A stretch of DNA of 37,963 nt, from contig JALJEE010000063.1 in assembly GCA_023231475.1 (NCBI GenBank), positions 1 to 37,963 on the forward strand. Reading direction: 5' to 3'. The notes below the pieces were generated by a model. That model was not told the DNA's origin. It worked only from the letters and a program-made list of their open reading frames with translations, and made no database searches. The DNA comes from Seison nebaliae. Taxonomy: Eukaryota; Rotifera; Pararotatoria; Seisonacea; Seisonidae. Positions 10,960-21,356 of this stretch are shown piece after piece. The stretch's first letter is position 1. Every line of letters begins with the position of its first letter. Position numbers and translations under genes: made by a program.

Positions 10960-13401
10960 GATTCTTCTGTTATTTCAATGAATTTCATTTTATCGTTTCA
11001 TTTAATCGGAAATCGTATCGTCGAATTTGGAAAAATTATATTTAACAATCCTCTCATGTTGTTGTTCCATCACTCGAATTAAATGGAGAGAGTATAAATA
11101 ATTATGTTAAAGAGATTTCGTTCAATTCTTTCCCGATTTACCTCCAACCGACTGTCTGCGATAAAGTGGAAAGAATGATCATTTTAAACAGAATAATATC
11201 ATTTTGGACGAATTATGCAAATTGATTATCTCATTAGAAATGATTGGATTTATTTGGAGATGACATATAAAATAAGAGGTATCTCTTCCACAAAAATGAA
11301 AAGAATCTATAAAGAAATGTAAACGAGTCGAGAATTGAGAAAAGACTTCTATTTCACTGGCAATTTTCATTCACTTCCTTATTCACTCATTTTTCTATTG
11401 TTTGTTTGTGAGAACACATAAAGAAAATTGACGGGACCCACACAACAATTGAAAGAAATGTTATCAAAAGAACATAAAATTTATATCTTCCGTTTGACCT
11501 TCATTCACAACAAATTATTCATATCAGATGGATAAATGTCATTACTATTCAAATAATTTACAAATCCTTTTTATTTTTACATTCTAAAATATTCTCAGTT
11601 TCAAGCAATGAAACTTTCATTATAATTTACATTATCTTCTATTATTTACGAATTATTCGATAACAATTTTATGCAACATTAAATGAATTTTTTTTCTGTT
11701 GACAATAAAAACGTATCAGATGAGATATGAATAAATAAAATAAACTGATAATAAAATGGAGGAGGGGAAGTTGATAGTAGGGAAATAATCGATAAACAAT
11801 GGGGTTTTGGAAAATGGCTAAAAAAAATGTCCATTTGAAACGAGATAAATTGAGAAGGAAATAAATGTTTTTTATTTATTTTAATGAGAACTTTCCGTTG
11901 AATGAAAGTTCAACCAAGGATAAATCGGTATGGCTCTCGATGCCTCTCTACATTTGTGTGTGTGTATAGGCGAAATGAGTGAATGAAGAAGGAAGTTATT
12001 ACATAGAGAAATACGTAAAACTAAACATAATGTTTCCAAATAAGATTTTCAATAAATAGAATTTATCTCTTCTGGTGTAGTTTAGCGAGTGGAAATCTAT
12101 TACCAGTCCAACTGAAGCTTAACTACGTAAACATTTTCGATAAGATATTTCAAATAGAATTAACAGAAATCTGGTGAGATGTTCTCTCACATTTCTTATC
12201 TAAATCAGTTCTAATTAATTCATACTTCTCACATCCGAATCTGATGATTAGATACTTTGGTGCATCAAAGTGATGATGTTTTCATCATTTTATAAGAAGA
12301 GGAAACATTTAAAAAAGGAAAATTAATTAAAATGGGAATTGTCCATTTGTGATGGGGAGGGTGGGAAGGCATCATTCTAATAATAATTTTCTACGTATTT
12401 TCTAACGTGTTTCTTTTATTCTGATTAAATGTTGAACTCTCCATCATCGATGGAATATCCATACATCTGCCATCAGAATATCAGAGCATGCCAATACTAT
12501 ATGATGAGATACACAATAGGATTCATACAGTTAGTCGTCTAATGACAAGAACGACTGAAAAAGGCGAGAGAACAAATGGGAGAACTGTATTCGCAAAGTG
12601 TTCTGTTATCTTCTCTTAATTTACTTCGTATTTACTATCTCCATCTACCAGGAATTCTTGTCTCTTTTCATGATGAACCTTATTTATTTTTAGTTTTTTC
12701 TCTCTCTTCTCTCTAATCATTCGAACTCCTTTCATTTCACATTTCTCCAATTTAATTCACTCTCCATTTTGAGAAGAAATGATCATTCAGTTTACCGTCT
12801 TCCTTTCTCCTCCTCTCAATAAAAAGATTTATGAAGAGGATTAAATTTATCTATATATCATTGCCATATCATCAAAAAGAACTAGATAAATGATTATTAT
12901 ACTTTTCTCTATATACAAAAACATGAATTAGAACACTAATAATAATGAGGAGAAAGTCGATTTTCTAATTTAACAAAACTTCTTCTATCCAAACTACTAC
13001 GACTACTAAAATCTTTTGGATTGAGCAAATGTTACAGGAGGTCATTTCTAGCTAAGTAACCATCAAGATATATTCTATGTCTATCTCAAGATCATGAACA
13101 GACATTGAATTCATGTTTATCCGTCATCTACCAGAATGCATAAATTGCATTTCCTAATTGATTTCCATTATTCAACATTTAAGTTTGAATATCTTTCATT
13201 AATTTCAATTGAGGATTAAAGAAAATAAATCGTATTATTTTAGCTCATTCTTACATTTCGGTTATACAAAAGAAAGTTAGTGGACAAAACAAAAAAAAAA
13301 GAAACTTTTAAAACGTACTAAAATTTGGTTGAAAAAGAATCAGGAAAAAATAAATGAAATATTTAATCCACGAACGAAATTTATTAAAAAAAAGAAATTA
13401 A
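10960..13401. other. 2.4-kb gene-poor region upstream of USP6NL
   Basis: This must hold the USP6NL promoter (- strand) and the 3' end of the C2H2 gene; an AATAAA on the - strand lies about 20 bp past the C2H2 stop. There is a short GT run near 11956, pyrimidine-rich tracts near 12690-12800, and small hairpins near 12260-12290 (ACTTTG/CAAAGT and ATGATG/CATCAT). I found no convincing coding exon. A 37-codon ATG frame at 12429-12542 (+) is too short to call. Confidence 0.5.
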
Positions 13402-13782
13402 TTATACAAAGTTTGATTTAGACATCATTGGACAAGTTTTCTGATGACGCACTAACGATTGATGATGCTGATAGTCTTTATTACAAAAAACACATAGATA
13501 ACGTTCACTTCGATGTTTATCTAAATGATTACGAAGAGTACTGATATTATAGAATCTCTTTCGGCAAATAGCGCAACTAATATCTTTCTTTTTAAATTGA
13601 CGACGCTCTGTCGTTTCTGTTTGTGTGTAAGAATGTTCAGCTGAACATTTCCCGTTCACATTCCATGATAAACACGATTTGCATATCGATATTTTCCATT
13701 CATAATGAGCATTTACAAGATGATTAACATATTGTTTCAGATTAATAAATCCGTCCAATCCACATAATGTACATCTTGTCAT
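13402..13782 (-). CDS. Small C2H2 zinc-finger protein (126 aa)
   Basis: Single-exon frame with three zinc-finger-like units. The first starts CTLC and ends HLVNAH (residues about 4-26). The second is CAIC followed by HLDKH (about 70-90). The third is CVFC followed by HQKTC (about 97-117), where the last ligand is Cys (C2HC). Between fingers 1 and 2 a short segment carries two extra Cys-x2-Cys-like residues (ICKSC). It is probably nucleic-acid binding. I cannot assign an ortholog. The ATG at 13782 is 149 bp from the ADCK1 ATG on the other strand, so the two may share a bidirectional promoter. A poly(A) signal AATAAA lies just downstream on the - strand. Confidence 0.7.
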   Translation of the reverse strand: MTRCTLCGLDGFINLKQYVNHLVNAHYEWKISICKSCLSWNVNGKCSAEHSYTQTETTERRQFKKKDISCAICRKRFYNISTLRNHLDKHRSERYLCVFCNKDYQHHQSLVRHQKTCPMMSKSNFV

Positions 13783-13931
13783 TTTAAAATAATCGACTCA
13801 ATTGCCTTGCTGGCCACCACTTCCTCAATTGAAATTTATATTTTCTATTTTGATCTACGAGGAAGAAAAGTAAATAATTTTGAAGCTTCGTAATTTTTTG
13901 GTAATTTCAGTTTTATATTTTTCTAACAACG
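13783..13931. promoter_or_regulatory. Short divergent promoter region
   Basis: 149 bp separate the start codons of the C2H2 gene (- strand) and ADCK1 (+ strand), so this spacer must hold the 5' UTRs and core promoters of both. No TATA box is evident. Confidence 0.5.
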
Positions 13932-16032
13932 ATGCTTCAGAACAATAAATTTCGTCTAGTTGCCTTTGGAACAGTAATTGGTGGCAGTCTCATTACTTAT
14001 CATAATAGAAATAATCAAACATTTTCTTCCATCGGAAGATTAGTTCGAACAGCAACTATTGGAATCACATTAGAACTGGATTACCAAAAAACAAAATATA
14101 TTTCACGAAATCTGAGTAAAGAAGTTTCTTTCATTTTTCTTTGATTTTCCAACGAGATAAAAAATTTGAAATTTGTTTGAAAAAATTTTTTTTTAAAATT
14201 TGTAACAAAATCAGAAATCGGATGAATTATTCGAAGAATACTTTCAACGAGCAGGAACACGAGTTCGAGATACATGCATAAGAAATGGAGGAGTCTATAT
14301 AAAACTTGGACAAGGCCTCGCCACATTCAACCAAATGTTTCCACGAACTTTCATTTCAACATTAAGCCAATTAAATGATCGAGCTTTTCAACAAACCCCA
14401 AATAAAGTTTTCCATTTCTTAACTTATTCTTCTTCATTTTTCAGATTGATCAATTGTTTAGGAAACAATTCAATTGTTCACCGACTGATCTATTTCAAGA
14501 ATGGAATGACAAACCGATCGCTGCTGCTTCATTGGCTCAAGTCTATGAAGCGACGACGTTTAAGGACGAAAAAGTAGCGGTGAAAGTTTTGGAAATTAAA
14601 ATTTAGAATGAAAAAAATTATTTGAAATATTTTTGAGGTTCAATATTTCGATTTATTGGAACGATTTCCGTCGGATATGAAAACAGTGGAATTATTATTA
14701 AAATTCATAGAATATGTCCATCCGAAATTTGGATTTTCTTGGGTCGTCAATGTTTAAATTGAATTCGATGGGATAATTAAAATAATTTCTATTTGGAAGA
14801 TAATTCGAAGGAAATTGGAATTGGAAATGGATTTTCTCAATGAAGGAAACAATTGTGAACGTTGTGGTCGAGAATTGGGACATCTTCATTATTTGAGAGT
14901 ACCAAAAATATATTGGAATTATAGTACAAAAGTTGAGAGGATTTTCGACTTTTTAAAATTTTTTTTTGTTTTCAGAGAATTCTGACGATGGAATATATTG
15001 ATGGAATTAAAATCGATGATGTGCATATGTTAAAGAAAGAGGATTTCTCATTAAAAGATGTTAAGATTCCAATTTCCAATTAATTAACGATGTTTGACGA
15101 TTAGATTGGAGAGAAGATCGTACGAATTTTTGGAGAACAGATTTTTTCTACAGGCAATGTTCACGCAGATCCACATCCTGGTAATGGTTCTTATCTTTTT
15201 TTTATTATTAACTTTTTGTCGATTAAATAAAATTCTTAAAAATTTATTTTCATTCATTTTTTCTTTCCTAAAATTTATTTGAATTTTTGTTCTTAAAAGT
15301 TTTTGTGCGAAGAAATGAAGATCATCGAACCGAAATCGTTTTATTGGATCATGGATTATACGAGCACATCAATGAAACGTTGAGAATTGATCTTTGTCAT
15401 TTTTGGAAATCGATTGTTGAAAGAGATTTAGTGGAAATGGAAAAATATTCGAGGAAATTAGGAGTCGAAGGTTTTTTTACTTTTAAGAATTTATGGAAAT
15501 CAATTAAAAAAACTTTGAAGAATATCGATTATTTGCTGAAACGTTATTTATGAGACCGTTATATCTGGATAATAAATCGAAAATAATGAATGATATGAAC
15601 AAAATGACAAAAGAAGAAATTGAATTAGTGAAGATGCAAGCACAAGAAAATTTCGATATTATTATGAATCGTCTATTAAAAGTGATGCCATTGGAATTAT
15701 TATTAGTATTTAGAAATTTGAATATTGTTCGTTCGATAGTTCGAAAGTATGATGCAGGAATTAATCGTCATATAGAATTGGGGAAAATGTTTAAAATTTT
15801 TCTTCGAATTTCCTTTTCACATTCTCTTTCCAGTGCCATAAATAGTTTAACTGATAATGTATCGCCTTATTTTTGGGATAGACTACGACAATTGATCAAT
15901 ATTCAACGATATTATTGTTTGTTATACATCGATTGGATTCGAGTGAAAATGATGAGTAATCTCATTTTCTTAATGTTCAAATTCAATTTAATTTCGAAAG
16001 AATTATATAGATTGTGGATAAGTATTCTATAA
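13932..16032 (+). CDS. ADCK1: ADCK1-like mitochondrial atypical kinase (UbiB family), 9 exons
   Basis: Member of the ABC1/UbiB atypical kinase-like family. ADCK1 is mitochondrial and is linked in other animals to mitochondrial membrane and lipid homeostasis. Exons are 13932-14123, 14215-14406, 14445-14585, 14638-14751, 14800-14931, 14976-15059, 15105-15186, 15300-15470 and 15521-16032, giving 539 aa (human about 530). Introns are 91, 38, 52, 48, 44, 45, 113 and 50 bp, all with GTT donors. Family motifs are all present: KLGQ at 94-97, the Ala-rich AAASLAQVYEA, VAVK with Lys175, EMDFLNEG, ADPHPGN around 306-312 and LLDHGLY with Asp329. DPHPGN and EMDFLNEG are only restored with these splice choices. 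The N-terminus has a hydrophobic stretch (about 9-23) fitting mitochondrial targeting or a membrane anchor. Confidence 0.93.
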
Positions 16033-16139
16033 GTTCGAAGAAGAATATTATTATTTTCTCAAATTTCATCTTTAATAATCACCCACAAATTTTTAATTTA
16101 TATTCATTCTGATAATTTTACCATTAAATTTTCCATGAA
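16033..16139 (+). other. Short spacer between ADCK1 and NDUFAF7
   Basis: 107 bp, pyrimidine-rich, with an ATTAAA. Just beyond it, CTCTTGTAG (ending 16167) sits 17 bp before an internal in-frame ATG at 16185. That would fit a splice or trans-splice acceptor if the pair is an operon. Confidence 0.4.
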
Positions 16140-17756
16140 ATGTTTTCAATTAAAATTTCTCTTGTAGATTTTTCTCTTTTGCAAATGAAGAAAGTTAGGA
16201 ATCTACAATCACTTCTTAAAGAAGTCATCAAAAATAATGGTCCGATAACAATTTCTAGTTATATGAAACAATGTTTATTTCATCCAACATTAGTTTCCAT
16301 CTATTTCTTTCTTCTATTTCTCTCACTAATGCTTTGATATCTAAGGGATTCTATTCGAGTCAGAAAGAAGTTTTTGGAAAACATTTTATAACTTCACCGG
16401 AATTAAATTCAATTTTTGGAGAAGTTTCCACTTATTTCGTTGTATCTTCTTTCTTCTATTTTTAGATTGTCAGTGTTTATTTAGCAAATGAGTATAAGAA
16501 GTTGAATGGGAAGGCAGCAGATGAAATTCATTTAATTGAATTGGGACCAGGTCGAGGAGTTCTGATGAATGATATCCTCAAAACACTTCCCCCTCTTATT
16601 GGAAGAAATGGGGATATTAATGTTCATTTGGTGGAGAAGAGTGGGAATTTACAAAATGTTCAAAAGAAATTGTTTTCAAAAGTTCTTCCACTTAAAAACT
16701 TTTCATTTTTCCCACTTATTCATTGATAGTTAGAGAATGGGAATATATCACTTCGTAATGTTAAATCAATTAATTGGTATGAAGATGTAAAAGGTCTTCC
16801 CAATTTCAAATCTGATCAGTTAAATCGTTTAATTCTCGTTGTGGCAAATGAATATTTAGATGCATTACCAATAAATATAATTATCGTTTATAATATAATT
16901 TTATAAAATTATTTTTTTTTAAATTTTTTTATTAGAAAGATGATAATAAATGGAATGAACTTGCAATTGGTCTAAATAGAAAGTCGGAAAAATTGGAATT
17001 TGTACAAAATCGAAAAATCTCTTTATCCATACCTCAATATTTCCAGGTGAATTCAATTTAGTTTTAACCATTTTCATATTTGTAAAGTTTATTGAGAATA
17101 TGAAAGAGAAGAAGTATATAGAAATAATGAGTGAATCTTTGGGAATGATAGAGGAACTGATAAAGAAATGTTTCATTCATTCAAATATCCGTTCAAGTTG
17201 TTTGTTTATCGATTATGGACACGATGGTGATAAAGTCGATACATTTCGAGTTTGTTCATTCGTTTTCCTATTGATTCTAACTATTTTTTATGTCTCTTAT
17301 TCATGTTTTCTATTTGGTAATTCGATTCGATATGGGGAACAACAACGATAACAGGCGTATCATGAAAATAAACAAATAAGTCCTTTAGAAAAATGCGGCG
17401 AATGCGACTTGACGGCTGATGTGGATTTCTCACAAATTCGTCAATTGATTCTTCAGAACACCAAAAAAGGTTTTTGTGCGTTTTCATTCGACTTGAACGT
17501 CCCACAATTTTGAGCAGTTGTTACTAATGTGGAAGTTTCCAATCTTGAATCACAAAAGGATTTTCTTTGTCGATTCGGTCTAATCGATCGAACGAGAATT
17601 TTAATGAGAGAAGAGACATCGAAGAAAAAAAAGAATTCTCTATTGAATACAATTGAAACGTTCCTTCATCCGGATAAGATGGGAACTCGATTTAAAATAT
17701 TCACATTTCGAAGTCGGATCAAATCACTAAATCGACAATCGACTAGTGAAAATTAA
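16140..17756 (+). CDS. NDUFAF7: NDUFAF7-like mitochondrial protein-arginine methyltransferase, 8 exons
   Basis: Ortholog-like match to NDUFAF7 (MidA), a SAM-dependent enzyme of the mitochondrial matrix that dimethylates an arginine of complex I subunit NDUFS2 during assembly. Exons are 16140-16292, 16346-16423, 16466-16681, 16730-16885, 16936-17046, 17088-17249, 17355-17469 and 17518-17756, giving 409 aa. Introns are 53, 42, 48, 50, 41, 105 and 48 bp. Six donors are GTT and one (17047) is GTG, the only exception in the window. Conserved strings are GPITISSYM, HFITSPE, the SAM motif ELGPGRG (102-108), HLVEKSGN, NEYLDALP, DYGHDGDKVDTFR and LTADVDF. ATG 16140 begins a plausible targeting extension; ATG 16185 is the alternative start and would leave about 394 aa. 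Confidence 0.93.
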
Positions 17757-19413
17757 GTGGATTTAATGAATCTTTTCCTGTCTCTAATCCGAGATAAATG
17801 TTAATGAAAAGATAAATATTATTTATCTGTTTAACAAAATCACAAGATGATGGTTGTGGACAAGAAAGAAAGATGAAGTAAATGAAACAAATTCACAATA
17901 TTCATTTATTTACGAATTCGTTTCATGTTTATTTCATTTTATAAAATTTATTTTCATTTTTGAATTCTTGTCAATTCATATTTGGAGGAAAACTCATTAC
18001 TCATTCTAATCATAAGGAGATGTAGTAAAACGGGAGGAAAATGTTGTCTTGTTTAAACTCAAGTAATCATAGTAATAGTTAGGGAAGTTCTAGTATTAGT
18101 ATTCGTCGAACAGTAACCGCTAGTGGGAATATTGAGGGAAGTTATAGTATTGGTACTATTTGAAGAGTCAACCGTATTAGACGTATTGTCGTATTCGAAG
18201 GATAGTGGCAAATAGTACGAGTTGGTAATAGTAGTTGATGATAAAAGACAGAAGAGTCGAACGGAAACAAAAGATCGGAGGAGAATAGGAAACGGAAGTT
18301 TTGTAACTATTCGCTGCCATTTTTTTAACGTCGATTCTCGTCTTTATTTTCCCCATTTCTCTCCCATTAATTTCCGATAGACGTAATTTATGAACTTCGT
18401 GTGCGATCTAAATTTCATAACATCATTCAACATGTGTCACTTACATCAGCTGAAGATAAACGTTTTAACATGATGTTAATAAATCAATTAAAATGAGGAA
18501 GAATTTGAATGTTCATCATCATCATCATCATCGTCATTATTACGGATGATATGGCGTCCATATTCTTTTATATGGGAATTTCTTGTTATAAAATCGATAT
18601 ATTGCAACCACACGATTATACAACCGCTATTATGATCAATTGTTTCTGAATGAGTACTCATACGTGGTCACATAGAAACTTATTGACTGATCGATATCTC
18701 GGAAAAATTTATATAATAAAAGATATCTCGGATCGATTTTTAACACAGAATCATCACAGAGAAATCATTTTGATAGAAAATTAAGAAAGAAAAAAGAATG
18801 GTAATATTATAAAGAAATGATTCATTATGAGAAAACAGGTATACTAAACGTGATTGTTTAACATAGCTTTCTCTAATAATGTTAGTTGATTAGTTGAGAA
18901 ATTTTCATTATATTATCGAACATTAATCAATATCGGATTGATGATGACACAAACGAAGTAGTATTAAAAAGGAACAAAAGAAATGTTTAATACTTTAAAT
19001 TTTTTATATTTTTATTTGAAATCATATGAGAATGTTTATTCATTCGAATGTTTTTCTTCTTCTTTCTTTGATGGAGTCGGATGATGAGAAATAAAAGTTT
19101 CGTATAATTCATTTAATTTCTTGAGATGTCGATGTTTATTAATTCAAGAAACTATTTATTGGACATCGGCTATTTGTTGGCGAGTCCCTCTTTCTCTCTC
19201 TTTTGTGTCGTATTCAATAATCATATTAAGGAGAAATTTGTGTGTAATTCGTGTATAATGTCCCATCGATGTTCATTTGAGAATTGTGCAAAAGAAATCT
19301 TATTAAATGGAGCGTCGTTGAACTTTCGTCGATAAGAAAATTTATTAAGTTCGATAAAATTCGTACGTTCGTATCATGTTGCTTATCTGTCAATTTTTAA
19401 TGTTTATTTATAG
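17757..19413. other. 1.7-kb uncertain region downstream of NDUFAF7
   Basis: No gene can be supported. 18060-18260 is unusual: less AT-rich, full of TAGTATT/GGTACTATT-type short repeats, and open on both strands. An ATG in good context (AAAAATGGC) lies on the - strand near 18322. A CAT trinucleotide run is at 18514-18532, and a 12-bp palindrome ATGAGTACTCAT is at 18650-18661. 19040-19335 is open in more than one frame on both strands, which is not enough to call exons. Confidence 0.4.
18514..18532. repeat. CAT trinucleotide run
   Basis: About six copies of CAT in a row, outside any called gene. Confidence 0.8.
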
Positions 19414-20233
19414 GAACGAGTCAGTTACACGTTGGTGAGGTAGTAGTTGGAATAATAATTGATGATGAAGTGAACTCCTTGAGGTGGCGATAAGTGGAAC
19501 ATTGTGGAGATTTCTTAAAACGGTCAACCGTACCAATAATATGAGATACGTGACAATTCGGTTTGAGGATGAAATCGGAGACGACGTAGTCGTACACAAA
19601 AGAAGATGTATGTTCAATCATTATCCTCACTATTTATTCAATCTTTTTCGATTGGAGATAAACTTTCTTTTTCAGGTGAAGCTAATCCTTAACTCTATTT
19701 ATTTCTATTTCTCATCACTTCAATCATGTCTAAATGTAGAATATCGATCAACTAATTAATTTCTTTTTTTTCTTCTCCGTCCAAAAATATTTATACTTCT
19801 AATAGATAAAATTAGATGAATTCGAATTGATAGGAAATTGATATTCTCTTCAAAAATATAAGAAATTCGGGAAATACATAGTATTGTAGATAATATCATT
19901 TTCCTTTCATTTGCTCGTTGTGGAATATGTTAATATTGAACTTTATTGTTTTGAGAAGAAATTGAAGAGAATATAATTGTTTATTATTATTAGACGAAAG
20001 ATTGTTTTCCTTTTCAGATATCTTTCAGAGAGAATATATTCGGAACATATGTTCCGAACAATTCCTTACCCGATACTCCCTTACCTCCACGATAGTCGAG
20101 GAGATGGAACTACCAATAATACTAAATTGTTATACTTATTCAAATTTATATAATTATTTTCTCGTTATACAGTACTACACCCGCCCATTCCCATTCCCAT
20201 TCTCATTCCCAATCCAATATTATTTGTATTTAA
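19414..20233 (+). other. Possible gene or decayed gene with DIX-like region
   Basis: After the acceptor TTTATAG (ending 19413) one frame reads EVVVGIIIDDEVNSLRW, and a second frame directly downstream (to 19611) reads TLWRFLKTVNRTNNMRYV then EDEIGDDVV. Together these resemble, in order and spacing, the DIX domain of Dishevelled/Axin (ID/DE start, TLxxF, N-rich turn, Tyr-containing strand, acidic turn before VV). No GTT intron connects the two frames, so if coding it carries a frameshift. A GTT donor at 19612, exon 20018-20128, a 44-bp GTT intron and exon 20173-20233 continue the second frame to a His/Ser-rich end, but the first of those introns would be 406 bp. Both strands are open here, so this stays tentative. 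Confidence 0.25.
20039..20058. repeat. Perfect 20-bp palindrome
   Basis: TTCGGAACATATGTTCCGAA is a perfect inverted repeat with an NdeI/E-box-like CATATG centre. It lies in a tentative exon. It could be a binding site for a dimeric factor or a cruciform-forming site. Confidence 0.6.
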
Positions 20234-21356
20234 TATAGTAGTATGGAAACTTTTATATTTTGTCTAATCGGAAGTCTCAATCTGATTAGCGATATGATGT
20301 CGAATAGTAAATGGAATGAATGGGAAACATCCCTGAAACAGGGTCTTGATTAATTAGTTAGATTGAATAGACGAAGATTAGCAATAGTAAAAATAAGATT
20401 TTAATCGAACGGTTAACCTTCTTCTACGATTAAATTAAATTGGTTTAATTTTTATGACTATTCAATTTGGCGTCCGGGACGAACTGAAAGGAAAGAAAAT
20501 TACCAAGTATTCTCTTCTTATACTTTTCTTATTGTTGTTGTCTGTTATGTTTGAATGTTGATTTATGAATATTTTTATGTATCACTCAAAACCATATCGA
20601 TCCAAAGGAAACGATAATAATTCTGAGCAGAAATCTTTCGCATTCTTCTCCTTCATTTCCAAACGGGATGCAAATTTTGTTTCATTAATTAGTGTTTTCT
20701 TTGGACGTCAAATAATCTACTTCTAAATGTCGTTAGTGTTGTTGAAAAATAATAGTAGTCTAATTACGTATTAATATGAATTCGTTACAACATTATGATA
20801 ACTCTATATTATAGAGTCTATAATCAACCAATAGATGGACTAACTGAAAAATATTGATATTGAGATATGGAAATTAAGTTTTTTCCCTTATTTATTATAT
20901 CAACAAATTATCAAATTATTAGGTTGTTGTTGTTGTTGTTGTTGTTGTTGTCATTGTTTTTCTTAGTCATATTAGCTACTTCGATTTCTTTATTTTGTTT
21001 ATAAATTCACTATTCTCTATTTAGTCGCTATTATTCTCTTCCAACTAGTACTTCTAATTTTCTTTGTAGAGATCTAACAAATATTAAGAAGTTTGCGGTT
21101 AGCAAATTGTGTAAGTGAACGAGTTGCATAAAATTTCGTTAAGGAGATGATGTGTGGTTGATTATGCAGAATTCTACTTTCTAGGTTAATAAGTTAGATG
21201 AGATGTTGGTAAAACTTCACTTTACTTTTCCTGAAGTTCTTTATGACTACCGGAAAAAATTTCTATTTTTCAATTTCATAAGTTCTCCCGAAAGAAATTC
21301 TTGAAAAACATATTCATTCTTATTCTTTCCTCTTTCCATCACAATTAGATGATATT
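20234..21356. other. 1.1-kb region upstream of the SUEL gene
   Basis: Presumably holds the promoter of the SUEL-lectin gene. It contains a TTG/GTT trinucleotide run (20923-20951) and short AT-rich tracts. I see no supported exon. A 36-codon ATG frame near 20250 is too short to call. Confidence 0.5.
20923..20951. repeat. GTT trinucleotide microsatellite
   Basis: About 9.7 uninterrupted copies of GTT, about 0.4 kb upstream of the SUEL-lectin start codon. Confidence 0.9.

Noticed and set aside
12429-12542. 37-codon ATG frame on the + strand
   Set aside because: Too short, no signal peptide or homology, no clear continuation with a GTT donor.
14116-14214. GTAAAG donor for ADCK1 intron 1
   Set aside because: It breaks the frame of the conserved downstream exon; the GTTTCT donor 8 bp further keeps it.
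19043-19340. Exon-like frames on the - strand ending near 19043
   Set aside because: The joins need a GTC donor and a frame change, while + strand frames in the same interval look equally protein-like.
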